Notes under the pieces: generated by a model
Databases searched by the model: none
Told to the model about the DNA's origin: nothing
The model's input: the letters and a program-made list of their open reading frames with translations, nothing else
Program-made: the position numbers and the translations under genes
DNA from: Syntrophorhabdus sp.
Lineage (GTDB): Bacteria > Desulfobacterota > Syntrophorhabdia > Syntrophorhabdales > Syntrophorhabdaceae
Length of the DNA: 64,000 bases
Reading direction: 5' to 3'
Assembly: GCA_012719415.1 (NCBI GenBank)
Contig: JAAYAK010000072.1
Span: forward strand, 62,001-126,000
Part shown: in pieces, positions 24,946 through 33,704 of the stretch
Layout: each line of letters opens with the position of its first letter
Position numbering within the stretch: position 1 is the first letter of the stretch

Positions 24946-25419
24946 TTGATTGTCAAAACACCTGCAAAGTTTTTTCTTGTCAGCGGTTCGTCCGATGGTT
25001 TTTCGTTGCTCAACGCTTTTGACGGAGCCCTTCTGGCTTCGGGTGTGGGCGATACGAACCTGGTCAGGATGAGCAGTATCCTGCCTCCCGGCTGCCAGGA
25101 GATGAGGCCCCGCCCGGCGGCGCTCCCGCAGGGGGCGCTCGTGCCCGTCGCGTATGCCTCACTGACGAGCGATGTTCCGGGAGAAGTGATATCGGCTGCC
25201 GTTGCGATAGGGATACCTCAGGACCCGTCCCTTGCCGGCCTTATCATGGAGTATTCAGCGAGGGCGGAAGAGAGGGTCGTCCTCGAGCAGGTCAGAAAGA
25301 TGGCCGAGAAGGGGATGGAACTCCGAAAACGGCCCATCAGGGAAATAATGGCCATATCTGCCACGTTCAAGGTCGCTGCCATCGGCGCCGTCTTCGCCGG
25401 TGTCGTGCTGTGGGACTGA
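24946..25419 (+). CDS. Pyruvoyl-dependent arginine decarboxylase
   Basis: This enzyme converts arginine to agmatine and makes its pyruvoyl group by self-cleavage at a Ser-Ser bond. The cleavage site is visible in VRMSSILPPG near residue 42-51. Other family pieces are FFLVSGSSDG, LNAFDGALLASGVGD, PGEVISAAVAIGIP and MEYSARAEE. The start is taken as TTG at 24946 because GGGAGG lies eight bases upstream. A GTG at 24937 overlaps that site. The 157-residue length is normal. Agmatinase is encoded next, so the product feeds putrescine synthesis. Confidence 0.93.
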   Translation: MIVKTPAKFFLVSGSSDGFSLLNAFDGALLASGVGDTNLVRMSSILPPGCQEMRPRPAALPQGALVPVAYASLTSDVPGEVISAAVAIGIPQDPSLAGLIMEYSARAEERVVLEQVRKMAEKGMELRKRPIREIMAISATFKVAAIGAVFAGVVLWD

Positions 25420-25490
25420 CGGCGGCCCTTTGATCGGGAGGTTCGGTCCGCCAGTCTTCGTATAACCGGAAATTCCCAGAGGCTATTGTG

Positions 25491-26327
25491 ATGGAAGGTG
25501 TTTTTCACAACAGGTATATATCTTCCCGACCCGACGAAGGGGGGGCGGGTATCGTGATCCTGGGCTGCCCGCTCGATGTCACGTCGTCCTTTCGGGGCGG
25601 GTCGAAATTCGGCCCCGAGAGCTTGAGGAGGGCATCGTGGACCCTGGAGACGTACAGTCCCGACCTCGAGCTCGACCTCGACGAGATGGATCTCTTCGAT
25701 GCGGGTGACCTCGAGCTTCCCCAGGGTAATCTCCCCGGCTCCCTCGATCGCATCGAGAGATCGGCGGCGAAGATCATCGCGCCCGGCCGCAAACCCCTTT
25801 TCCTGGGGGGAGAGCACCTCGTGACATACCCTCTTGTGAAGTCCATGATGATGTCTTTCCCGCGGCTCCAGCTTGTCCATTTTGACGCCCATTGTGACCT
25901 GAGGGACGAATATGATGGCGAGAAGCTCTCTCACGCCACGGTGATGAAGCGCGTCAGGGAACTCGGCGTGTCGCGGATGTACCAGATAGGCATACGGTCG
26001 GGCACAAGGCAGGAGTTCGCGGAGCTGTCCCCTGTTCACTCGCCCGCGGCGCTTGCCGCAGGCCTCGACAGGGATGTTCCCGTCTATATCAGCTTCGACA
26101 TCGACGTCTTCGATCCCTCTCTCGTGTCCGGTGTGACGACCCCGGAGCCGGGAGGGCTCACGTTCAGGGAGGTCATGGACCACCTCAGCGTCCTTAGGGG
26201 AATGGACATCGTTGGCGCCGACCTCGTGGAACTGGCCCCGGACTACGATACCACCTTCGTTTCCTCCGTATGCGCCGCCAAGGTAGCGAGGGAGATCATC
26301 ATGCTCCTGCATTCCGGCATCAAGTAG
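25491..26327 (+). CDS. speB: Agmatinase
   Basis: This is a ureohydrolase that converts agmatine to putrescine and urea with two manganese ions. Metal-binding motifs are visible: GGEHLVTYPLV near residue 105, HFDAHCDLRDEY near 127 and SFDIDVFDPS near 202. The residue pattern with LVELAPDYD after the last motif is typical of agmatinases rather than arginases. The ATG at 25491 is favoured over the GTG at 25488 because of AGAGG at 25478-25482. It follows the arginine decarboxylase gene and precedes the carboxyspermidine genes. Confidence 0.92.
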   Translation: MEGVFHNRYISSRPDEGGAGIVILGCPLDVTSSFRGGSKFGPESLRRASWTLETYSPDLELDLDEMDLFDAGDLELPQGNLPGSLDRIERSAAKIIAPGRKPLFLGGEHLVTYPLVKSMMMSFPRLQLVHFDAHCDLRDEYDGEKLSHATVMKRVRELGVSRMYQIGIRSGTRQEFAELSPVHSPAALAAGLDRDVPVYISFDIDVFDPSLVSGVTTPEPGGLTFREVMDHLSVLRGMDIVGADLVELAPDYDTTFVSSVCAAKVAREIIMLLHSGIK

Positions 26328-26362
26328 ACCACGATCGATTCGCTCTTCAGGAGATAAGGACT

Positions 26363-27598
26363 ATGAACAACAAGGACCATGGAAGGATAATGATAATCGG
26401 GGCGGGAGGGGTTGCCACGGTAGCCGCCCACAAATGCGCGCAGGTGCCCGGGGTCTTCAAGGATATCCTCATCGCCAGCCGGACCCTGGCGAAGTGCGAC
26501 GCCATCAGGGATGACATCAGGCTGAGATACGGCAGGGACGTCAGAACGGCTGAGGTGGATGCCGACAACGTACCGGCCCTCGTTTCTCTCATAGGGTCCT
26601 TCAGACCCGACGCGGTCCTCAACCTGGCCCTGCCCTACCAGGACCTGCATATCATGGACGCCTGCCTCGAGACGGGTGTGCATTACATAGACACCGCCAA
26701 CTATGAGCCCCTCGACGAGGCCCATTTTGAGTACAGCTGGCAATGGGCGTATCAGGACCGGTTCCGCGAGAAAGGGATCATGGCCCTTCTCGGGTCCGGC
26801 TTCGACCCCGGGGTGACGAACGTCTTTGCGGCTTACGCGCAAAAGCACCTTTTCGACGAGATACACTACCTTGACATCCTCGACTGCAACGCGGGGACAC
26901 ACGGTCACGTCTTCGCGACCAACTTCAACCCCGAGATCAACATCCGGGAGGTCACGCAGGTGGTGCGTCACTGGAGACAGGGGGAGTGGATCGAGACGCC
27001 CGCGATCATCGAAGAGGGCAGTGTTCATTTCACCTTCGATTACCCCGTTGCCGGGAGAAAAGAGAGTTATCTCCTGTACCACGAGGAACTGGAATCTCTT
27101 GCCAGGAACATAAAGGGGTTGAAGAAGGCCAGGTTCTGGATGACCTTTTCCGAGAACTACCTGACCCACCTCAAGGTCCTTCGGAACGTTGGCATGACGA
27201 GGATAGACGAGGTCGAATACGAGGGGCACAGGGTGGTCCCGATAAAGTTCCTCAAGGCCCTCCTTCCCGAGCCGGCCTCGCTGGGCACGAAGTACACGGG
27301 GAAGACCGTCATCGGCAACATCATGACGGGAGTGAAGGGCGCCGGCACCATCACCCGCTACATTTACAACGTCTGCGATCACGAGGAGGCGTTCGGGGAG
27401 ACAGGTACGCAGGCGATCGCCTACACGACGGGCGTGCCCGCCATGATCGGCGCGATGATGGTGCTCACGGGCGTCTGGCAGGGCACGGGGGTGTTCAACA
27501 TGGAAGACCTCGACCCCGACCCCTTTATGGAAGCCTTGGGGAAATACGGCCTTCCCTGGCAGGTCATGGAGCACACGCCTTTGCCGCAGGAGCCGTGA
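26363..27598 (+). CDS. Carboxynorspermidine/carboxyspermidine dehydrogenase
   Basis: This saccharopine-dehydrogenase-family enzyme condenses putrescine (or diaminopropane) with aspartate semialdehyde and reduces the imine with NADPH. The nucleotide site IIGAGGVATVAAHKCAQ lies at residues 10-26. GSGFDPGVTNVFAAYAQKH near residue 150 and the CNAGTHGH segment are typical of the carboxynorspermidine synthase branch. It has 411 residues, normal for the family. The next gene encodes the matching decarboxylase with only a short gap. As putrescine is made by the two genes before it, spermidine rather than norspermidine is the likely product. Confidence 0.92.
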   Translation: MNNKDHGRIMIIGAGGVATVAAHKCAQVPGVFKDILIASRTLAKCDAIRDDIRLRYGRDVRTAEVDADNVPALVSLIGSFRPDAVLNLALPYQDLHIMDACLETGVHYIDTANYEPLDEAHFEYSWQWAYQDRFREKGIMALLGSGFDPGVTNVFAAYAQKHLFDEIHYLDILDCNAGTHGHVFATNFNPEINIREVTQVVRHWRQGEWIETPAIIEEGSVHFTFDYPVAGRKESYLLYHEELESLARNIKGLKKARFWMTFSENYLTHLKVLRNVGMTRIDEVEYEGHRVVPIKFLKALLPEPASLGTKYTGKTVIGNIMTGVKGAGTITRYIYNVCDHEEAFGETGTQAIAYTTGVPAMIGAMMVLTGVWQGTGVFNMEDLDPDPFMEALGKYGLPWQVMEHTPLPQEP

Positions 27599-27605
27599 CG
27601 AACAC

Positions 27606-28946
27606 GTGGATGCCGTACTCACCATCGAAGAGACCCTGCAGTGTATCCGCACGAAGGATGCGCGCGCAGCAGCGATGTACCATATCCTTGATGACCGGGA
27701 CAGGCGCAAGGTCCTTGGGAGCCTCGATGGAAAGGGGCTGAAGACACTGACGCGTCTCGTCATGGAGGCGCGCTCGAAGGTCTTCCGGGAGGCAAAGGAG
27801 AACGCTCCCGGGATCGCTGAAGGCATTGCGCACACTCCCGCCTACCTCATAGACGAGAACCTCATCGAGGAGAACATGCGTGTCCTGCGATATGTCAAGG
27901 ACAGGACGGGGTGCAGGATACTCCATGCGCTGAAGGCCTATGCGTCCTTTGCCACCTTCGGGGTGATGACACCTTACCTCGACGGGGTATGTGCCAGCGG
28001 CGCCAACGAGGCAAGGCTGGGACGGGAGGAATTCGGAAAAGAGGTCCACACCTTCGGAGCGGCCTATGGCGAGAAGGACATGCGGGCAGTCCTCAAATAT
28101 TCGGATTGTGTCATCTTCAACTCCTTCCATCAGCTCGGCAGGTACGGAAAAGCGGCGAGGCGTCTCGGGCGTGATGTGGGTCTTCGGGTGAACCCGGGGT
28201 ATGCCGAGGTTGAGACGCCGATGTACAACCCCTGTGCTCCCCGTTCGAGACTGGGGGTGGTGCACGACGAGTTCGAGCGGAGCTTTCCCGCCTTTGCCGG
28301 GGAGGTCACGGGCCTGCATTTTCACGCGATGTGCGAGCAGAACTCCGATGTCCTGCAAAGGGTCCTCACGTCCTTCGAGCGGCTTTACGGGCGCTACCTG
28401 CAGGGCCTCACATGGGTGAACTTCGGTGGAGGCCACCACGTGACCAGGGACGACTACGACCTGGAACGCCTTATCAGGCTCATCAATGACTTCAAGAAGA
28501 AATACGGTGTTAAGGTGTACCTGGAGCCCGGTGAAGCCAGCGTCTATCATGCCGGGTTGCTCGTCTCCACCGTTCTGGATATCGTAAAGAACGAAATGGA
28601 TATCGCCATCATGGATGCCTCCGCGGAAACCCACATGCCCGACGTGCTCCTCATGCCTTACAGGCCTCACGTGATCGATTCCGCCGAACCCGGGGTGAAG
28701 GAGCACACATACCGCCTGGCCGGCCCAAGCTGCCTGGCGGGTGATGTCGTCGGGGACTATTCTTTCGACGAGCCCCTGAGGCGGGGCACGAGGCTTCTTT
28801 TTACCGACATGGCCCTCTACAGCATCGTCAAGAGCACGACATTCAACGGCATCGGGCTTCCCGATATAGCGGTGCTGAGAAAAGGCGGCGTGGTTGAGAT
28901 CGTCAGGCGGTTCGGCTACAGGGATTACCGGAACAGGCAATCCTGA
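27606..28946 (+). CDS. nspC: Carboxynorspermidine/carboxyspermidine decarboxylase with N-terminal extension
   Basis: This PLP enzyme of the alanine racemase fold decarboxylates carboxyspermidine to spermidine. The catalytic core begins at HTPAYLIDENLIEENM near residue 78, with the PLP lysine in LHALKAYASFATFG near 105. The HFHAMCEQNSD, FGGGHHVTR and LEPGEAS motifs follow. The GTG at 27606 gives 446 residues, and about 75 residues precede the usual start of the family. An ATG at 27762 gives a protein closer to the usual length. The extension is charged and predicted helical. Its last residues and stop run into a period-7 repeat. Confidence 0.9.
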   Translation: MDAVLTIEETLQCIRTKDARAAAMYHILDDRDRRKVLGSLDGKGLKTLTRLVMEARSKVFREAKENAPGIAEGIAHTPAYLIDENLIEENMRVLRYVKDRTGCRILHALKAYASFATFGVMTPYLDGVCASGANEARLGREEFGKEVHTFGAAYGEKDMRAVLKYSDCVIFNSFHQLGRYGKAARRLGRDVGLRVNPGYAEVETPMYNPCAPRSRLGVVHDEFERSFPAFAGEVTGLHFHAMCEQNSDVLQRVLTSFERLYGRYLQGLTWVNFGGGHHVTRDDYDLERLIRLINDFKKKYGVKVYLEPGEASVYHAGLLVSTVLDIVKNEMDIAIMDASAETHMPDVLLMPYRPHVIDSAEPGVKEHTYRLAGPSCLAGDVVGDYSFDEPLRRGTRLLFTDMALYSIVKSTTFNGIGLPDIAVLRKGGVVEIVRRFGYRDYRNRQS

Positions 28947-28987
28947 GAGACAGTCTCAAGTCTCAGGTCCCATGTCTCAGGTTGCGA
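28944..28987. repeat. Period-7 array (GTCTCAG type) starting at the nspC stop codon
   Basis: Five units follow at 28953-28987: GTCTCAA, GTCTCAG, GTCCCAT, GTCTCAG and GTTGCGA. The TGA stop is part of an inverted repeat TGAGA-GACAG-TCTCA at 28944-28958. No T-run follows. Confidence 0.7.
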
Positions 28988-29072
28988 GGCCCGACCGCGA
29001 AGGAACCAGTTTCGGGATGCCGGAGCGTTGGGGCGGGAAGAGGGGCCTGCTCTTTCAACTGCAAGATTCCTT

Positions 29073-29101
29073 TTGATTTACTCCTGTCGTTTTGCGATAA
29101 T
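29073..29101 (+). promoter_or_regulatory. Promoter candidate for the REC-PAS-LuxR gene
   Basis: TTGATT at 29073-29078 and GATAAT at 29096-29101 are spaced by 17 bases. The gene start lies 40 bases further on. Confidence 0.45.
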
Positions 29102-29141
29102 GGGATTGATCTCCTGACATTGTATGTTCGCCGGAGGCTGG

Positions 29142-30842
29142 ATGAGTCACAGCAGGACCGTTCTTCTCGTGGAGAACGAGGCGAAAACCGCCGAGGCGCG
29201 CCGACGGACCCTCGAGGGATGCGGCTGCACCGTGGTCATCGCCGCATCGGGTGAAGAGGCAGTGGAGAAGGTCCGCTCGGGTGGCGATATCGATCTCGTC
29301 GTTGCCAACGTCGACCTGGGCGCCGGTATGAGCGGGCCGGAGACGGCTCAAGCCATTATCGCCGAAAGAAGCATACCCGTTCTTCTGTGTTTCCATACCC
29401 GTTCTTTTCGACAGGGCAACGCGGACAGTAGCCGGGATGCGGTCTGGTACGGATGTACCATGGCTGTGTCCGATGATGCCCGGCTCGAGACTTCCGTCCG
29501 GACGGTGTTGGAGGCGCACGGAGCGCGCGGAGGGACGACGGACCGGTACGCCGCGGAAGGCGACAGGGGTGGTCGGGAGAGATACCGGGCGCTCATGGAC
29601 CAGGCGAGCGATGCCATCATCATCGCTGATGTGAAGGGGAATTTCCTGGAGGTCAACCGCCGAGCCGCGGAACTTCTCGGTTACACAAAGAGGGAACTGG
29701 TGGGTATGACCCCTCTCGACATCCACCCGAAGGAGGAGCGGGAGAGGGTCGCGCACCACTTCGCGGGGATAGCGGCGGGACAGATAGAGGGCCTGTACGA
29801 TACCAGCGTGCTGACGAAGAATGGGGACATCATTCCCGTCGACATAACGGGTTCCCCGGTGAAGTACGCAGGCAGGACACTGGTCCAGGGGATCTTCAGG
29901 GACATCACGGACCACAAGAGGATGGAGGACGAGCTGAAGATGCACCGCGACCATCTTGGCAAGCTGGTCGCGGATCGCACCGCCCGGATCCGGGAGGAGG
30001 TTGCCAGGAGGAAGAAAAAGGAAGAGCAATACCTGGCCCTTGTGGAATCGGTGAGAGAGTGGATATGGGAGACGGATGGGGATTTTGTGCACACCTATGT
30101 GAGTTCGAGGGTGTATGACGTGCTCGGGTACAGTCCAGAGGAAGTGATAGGGAAAAGCCCCTTCGATTTCATCCCCCCGGAGGAAAGGACCCGGGCGCTG
30201 ACTGTCCTCAAGGACCTCCTTTCCCGGAAGCAGCACTTTGCCACCTTTCAGACCATGGCCCGCCACAAAGAGGGACATTCCATATATATTCAGGCGAGCG
30301 GTATCCCCTATTTTGATGAGGCGGGAAACCTTCTCGGCTATCGCGGCAGCTGCCAGGACATCACGGACCAGAAGAACATGATGAATGCCCTGAAGGAAAG
30401 GGAAAGGGAGCTTGTCGCGAAGTCGCAGACGCTGGAAGAGGTCAACGCGGCCCTCAAGGTTCTCCTGAATCAGCGGGAAGAGGACAGAAAAGAGCTGGAG
30501 GGGAAGTTCGTTTCCAACATCAAGGAGATGATCCTTCCCTATATTCTGAAGATGCAGAAGGGCCAGCGCGACCCCAGGGCAAAGGCCTACCTCGATATCG
30601 TCACGACCAATCTCAACGAGATCATATCACCCTTTCTCAACACCATACGGCAACTGAACCTGACTCCCCGGGAGATCGAGGTGGCCTCCTTTATCAGGGA
30701 AGGCAGGACGACGAAGGAGATAGCCCAGATCCTCGGCGTGGCGACGAGCGCCGTGGATTCCCACCGGAACAACATGAGGATCAAACTTGGGCTCAACAAG
30801 AAAAAGATCAACCTGCGCTCCTACCTTCTGTCGCTCAAATAG
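29142..30842 (+). CDS. Multidomain regulator: receiver-like, two PAS domains and a LuxR-type DNA-binding domain
   Basis: The order is an N-terminal receiver-like domain (about residues 1-120, TVLLVENEAK start), a PAS domain (about 150-270, with SDAIIIADVKGNFLEVNR), a linker coiled coil, a second PAS domain (about 295-415), another coiled coil and a C-terminal LuxR helix-turn-helix (LTPREIEVASFIREGRTTKE). The receiver lacks a clear phosphoacceptor: the usual LLDLxMPG strand reads VVANVDLGAGMSG. It has no kinase domain. GGAGG before the ATG at 29142 supports this start. Its last 140 residues are clearly homologous to the single-domain protein at 32030. Confidence 0.85.
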   Translation: MSHSRTVLLVENEAKTAEARRRTLEGCGCTVVIAASGEEAVEKVRSGGDIDLVVANVDLGAGMSGPETAQAIIAERSIPVLLCFHTRSFRQGNADSSRDAVWYGCTMAVSDDARLETSVRTVLEAHGARGGTTDRYAAEGDRGGRERYRALMDQASDAIIIADVKGNFLEVNRRAAELLGYTKRELVGMTPLDIHPKEERERVAHHFAGIAAGQIEGLYDTSVLTKNGDIIPVDITGSPVKYAGRTLVQGIFRDITDHKRMEDELKMHRDHLGKLVADRTARIREEVARRKKKEEQYLALVESVREWIWETDGDFVHTYVSSRVYDVLGYSPEEVIGKSPFDFIPPEERTRALTVLKDLLSRKQHFATFQTMARHKEGHSIYIQASGIPYFDEAGNLLGYRGSCQDITDQKNMMNALKERERELVAKSQTLEEVNAALKVLLNQREEDRKELEGKFVSNIKEMILPYILKMQKGQRDPRAKAYLDIVTTNLNEIISPFLNTIRQLNLTPREIEVASFIREGRTTKEIAQILGVATSAVDSHRNNMRIKLGLNKKKINLRSYLLSLK

Positions 30843-30921
30843 GACACGTCCTGTTGTGTCGACACCGTGGGCGGGACAGGATGATGGGGGAAACTTGCCG
30901 GGTGACGCGGGCGGACGGTCC

Positions 30922-31680
30922 TCAGGAGAACAGGACCGTAACGGGGATCCCCTTTTCCGTCAGTATATCATGGAGTTCCCGGGCAGCGGCCCTCACGCGG
31001 GGCATGGCCATGAGGGGAGCGAGCCCCGAGGAGCGAAGGAGGCTCGCAACCTTGCCGGCATAGTTCAGCCTGTCTATGAGGACTTCGTCGGCGGCGCCCT
31101 CGATCATCGACGCAAGGACAGCGGGATCCATGGGAAGCAGGGGCCCCACGAACACGTAGGTCCTCAATCCCGCATCGTGCAGGGCCTTCAGGGCTTCGAC
31201 GCGGGAGGCGATGGAAGGGGCCCGCGGTTCGAAGACCCGCTTCACGTCTTCCCTGTTCGTTGTTATCGACAGGCCGACCTCCACGCGGGAGAGCTCCTTG
31301 AGAACGTCCGTGTCCCTGACGACGAGCGGGGAGCGGGTCAGGACATGGACCTCGAGAGACGACGGAACCAGGGCGGTCAGGCAGTCCCGCGTCAGGCAGT
31401 ATCTCTTTTCCAGCGGTTGGTAGGGGTCCGTCACGGTCCCTATGAGAAGGGTGCCTCCCCTGATTCGTCTGAGCTGCCGCCGCAGGACATCGGCCACATT
31501 GGCCTTGACGTCGACGAAGTCGCCCCACGGTTCGGAGTGCCCCGTGAACCGCTTCATGAAGGCGGCGTAGCAGTACCTGCATCCGTGACCGCAGCCCACG
31601 TACGGGTTCAGACAGTAATCATAACCCCCGATACCTGTTTTGGTAAGCGCGCTCCTTGCGGTTATCTCACGTATGTTCAT
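30922..31680 (-). CDS. Radical SAM protein of the SPL/Rv2578c-like type
   Basis: This 252-residue radical SAM protein carries the cluster motif VGCGHGCRYCYA, a CX3CX2C pattern, near residues 27-38. The following GTVTDPYQPLEK and a TRSPLVVRD strand are typical of the small Rv2578c-like family related to spore photoproduct lyase. The reaction is not known for this family. The ATG at 31680 is chosen because MNIREITARSALTKTGI begins the conserved region and GAAGG-like bases precede it. The longer frame upstream is GC-rich non-conserved sequence that lies in a structured intergenic block. Confidence 0.8.
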   Translation of the reverse strand: MNIREITARSALTKTGIGGYDYCLNPYVGCGHGCRYCYAAFMKRFTGHSEPWGDFVDVKANVADVLRRQLRRIRGGTLLIGTVTDPYQPLEKRYCLTRDCLTALVPSSLEVHVLTRSPLVVRDTDVLKELSRVEVGLSITTNREDVKRVFEPRAPSIASRVEALKALHDAGLRTYVFVGPLLPMDPAVLASMIEGAADEVLIDRLNYAGKVASLLRSSGLAPLMAMPRVRAAARELHDILTEKGIPVTVLFS

Positions 31681-32029
31681 GACGGATATACCCTTGAAGG
31701 GACCAATTATTTTATCACAAAAACCTTCGGGAGTCTGCGCGTGCGGGAGGCGCGCAGACGGGTCTGCCCTTCGCCGGCGACCCATCCTCCCGTGTGCCCC
31801 TTTGCCCGCAGGGCAGACCCGTAGGCGCAAGGCGCCGACCCGTGTGCGTGAGTGTGGGGCACGGGGCCACGCTCAAATGGCCATGACAGGCCCGATTCAC
31901 CCGATTGTCGGTTTTTTAATAAGATTTTCTTGACAAAGTAGCGTACCTTATATTTATATAAGGACTTTGAGAACAGCCGTAGCGAACCTCGGCTTTCATC
32001 CAGTTAATGCATCATGAGAGGTGACCATC
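31681..32029. other. Divergent intergenic region with a GC-rich structured block and a promoter
   Basis: No gene is seen in these 349 bases. ACGGGTCTGCCC at 31758-31769 can pair with GGGCAGACCCGT at 31811-31822, a perfect 12-base stem. GTGCCCC at 31794-31800 lies in the loop of that stem and can pair with GGGGCAC at 31856-31862, so the two helices are interleaved. An AT-rich promoter region follows at 31921-31965. Confidence 0.55.
31930..31963 (+). promoter_or_regulatory. Promoter with palindrome CCTTATA-TTTA-TATAAGG
   Basis: TTGACA at 31930-31935 is followed by an AT-rich -10 region around 31953-31959. A perfect inverted repeat at 31946-31963 covers the -10 region and may be an operator for the LuxR-type regulator gene downstream. 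Confidence 0.5.
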
Positions 32030-32530
32030 ATGAGATCTGCAGCACCGAGCGACTCCCCGAGAACAGCAGCCGTGAGAAAGTCCGACAAGGACACGGCGAT
32101 GAGAATACAGGGATTAGAGGAAACGAACGAAGCCCTGAAGATCCTCCTCGCCCGCGGAGAGGACGATAAGAAGCTTGTTGAGGACAGGATCAAGTCGAAC
32201 GTGAAGGAGCTTGTCCTTCCCTACGTGGAAAAGCTGAAACTGACGGGACTCACCGTCGAACAGCAGACCTATCTCGAGATCATAGAGACGACCATCAAGA
32301 ATGTGTTCTCATCGTTCCTGCAGAAGATAACGTCAAAGCAGTATCATTTCACGCCCAAAGAGATCCAGGTGGCCACACTGATCCGCGAGGGGAAGACGAC
32401 GAAGCAGATCGCCGATATCATGAAGGTCACGCGCAGCGCCATCGGGCTGCATCGCCATCATATCAGGAACAAGCTGGGCCTCGGCAAGGCCAAGGTGAAC
32501 TTAAGGTCCTACCTCTTGTCCCTGCAGTAG
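32030..32530 (+). CDS. Stand-alone LuxR-type helix-turn-helix regulator
   Basis: This 166-residue protein has a predicted coiled coil (about residues 20-60), a helical segment (about 60-105) and a LuxR-type helix-turn-helix (FTPKEIQVATLIREGKTTKQ onward). It has no receiver or sensor domain. The whole region from LEETNEALKILL to the end LRSYLLSLQ aligns with the last part of the protein at 29142, which ends LRSYLLSLK. The ATG at 32030 is preferred to the GTG at 32021 because GAGAGGTG lies eight bases before it. It may compete with or dimerise with its larger relative. Confidence 0.8.
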   Translation: MRSAAPSDSPRTAAVRKSDKDTAMRIQGLEETNEALKILLARGEDDKKLVEDRIKSNVKELVLPYVEKLKLTGLTVEQQTYLEIIETTIKNVFSSFLQKITSKQYHFTPKEIQVATLIREGKTTKQIADIMKVTRSAIGLHRHHIRNKLGLGKAKVNLRSYLLSLQ

Positions 32531-32583
32531 GAACGGACTCATTTCGCGACGGCGAAGACCTGATCATTGGCTATAATTTGGTA

Positions 32584-32611
32584 TTGCCATCCTGTGGTTC
32601 TATGCTATAAT
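32584..32611 (+). promoter_or_regulatory. Promoter of the CoA-transferase operon
   Basis: TTGCCA at 32584-32589 and TATAAT at 32606-32611 are separated by 16 bases. A leader of about 95 bases precedes the gene at 32715, which has AAAGGAGAG as its ribosome binding site. Confidence 0.6.
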
Positions 32612-32714
32612 CAGCGTGCGAGCTTTCCACTGTGTCATATTCGAACTAAAACTGAATACTGATCCACCGAATCAAGGATGATCTTGAGCCGAATATTCGT
32701 AAAGGAGAGAGCGA

Positions 32715-33692
32715 ATGAACAGGTATCCAGAGATCGCTGACAGGTTGATGGGTCTCGATGAGGCCGTCTCACGGTTCGTAAAGGATGGTTGCCAGCTAGC
32801 CATAGGGGGGTTCACCATTACCCGCAATCCGATGGCGGTCGCGTACGAGATCGTGCGCCAGAGGGTGAAGGACATCCACCTCGTCTGCCATTCCCACGGG
32901 CAGGCGCTCGATGTCCTTATAGGCGCGGGGTGTGTCAGGAGACTGGAGATAGCTTACGGGGGCAACGGGCGCTACGCGCCGACGTGCGTGAGGTTCAAGA
33001 AGGCCGTACAGCGAGCGGAGATAGAGTTCGAGGACTACTCGAACTACCAGATGTCGTTGAGATTCCTCGCGGGAGCGTTGAGCATCCCCTTCATCCCGAC
33101 CAAGTCCGGGCTCGGGTCCGACCTCATGAACTATGAAGGTTTCCCGGCCGATATCAGGCTGGAGGAGAAGGTGGCGAGCAAAAAGTACGCGAAGATGCAG
33201 AACCCCTTTCGTGACGAAAAGGACGAAGTGGTCCTCCTGCCGGCTCTGACGCCTGATGTCACCATACTGCATGCGCAGTTCGTCGGTGACGACGGCACGG
33301 TGCGGATGAAGGGTCTGACCTTTGCGGATCTGGAGCAGGCCAAGGCGGCTGATGTGGTGATCGTTACCTGCGAGGATATAGTACCGAGGTCGTTCATTCG
33401 GACGGATCCCGATCAGAATTCATTGCCTCCCTTTTTTGTGGACGCCATTGTCAAGGTTCCCTATGGTGCGCATCCTACGGCATGCTACGGCTTCTACGAT
33501 TACGATCCGAGACACCTCAATCTTTACCGCAAGATGGCCGAGGATGACGCCCTCTTCAAGGAGTATCTCGAGGAATGGGTCTACGGGGTCGGTTCCTGGG
33601 AAGACTATCTCACAAAGGTGGGAATGGAGATGATACTCAAGATCAAGGCCAATCCCGTGATCGGATACGCGCCGGGACTCGACAGGAAATAA
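32715..33692 (+). CDS. CoA-transferase subunit A (glutaconate CoA-transferase-like)
   Basis: This is the alpha subunit of a family I CoA-transferase, which moves CoA between carboxylic acids. The start MGLDEAVSRFVKDGCQLAIGG and the phrases CHSHGQALDVL, GYGGNG-like and FIPTKSGLGSD resemble glutaconate CoA-transferase subunit A. It has 325 residues, normal for the family. The beta subunit gene follows after 12 bases. In a syntroph or aromatic degrader this could activate glutaconate, a fatty acid or an aromatic acid. The acid partner cannot be read from sequence. Confidence 0.85.
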   Translation: MNRYPEIADRLMGLDEAVSRFVKDGCQLAIGGFTITRNPMAVAYEIVRQRVKDIHLVCHSHGQALDVLIGAGCVRRLEIAYGGNGRYAPTCVRFKKAVQRAEIEFEDYSNYQMSLRFLAGALSIPFIPTKSGLGSDLMNYEGFPADIRLEEKVASKKYAKMQNPFRDEKDEVVLLPALTPDVTILHAQFVGDDGTVRMKGLTFADLEQAKAADVVIVTCEDIVPRSFIRTDPDQNSLPPFFVDAIVKVPYGAHPTACYGFYDYDPRHLNLYRKMAEDDALFKEYLEEWVYGVGSWEDYLTKVGMEMILKIKANPVIGYAPGLDRK

Positions 33693-33704
33693 GGAGGCTA
33701 TCTC

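Noticed and set aside
26243-28940. Long minus-strand frames opposite the polyamine genes
   Set aside because: The plus-strand genes have complete family motifs and operon spacing; the antisense products show none.
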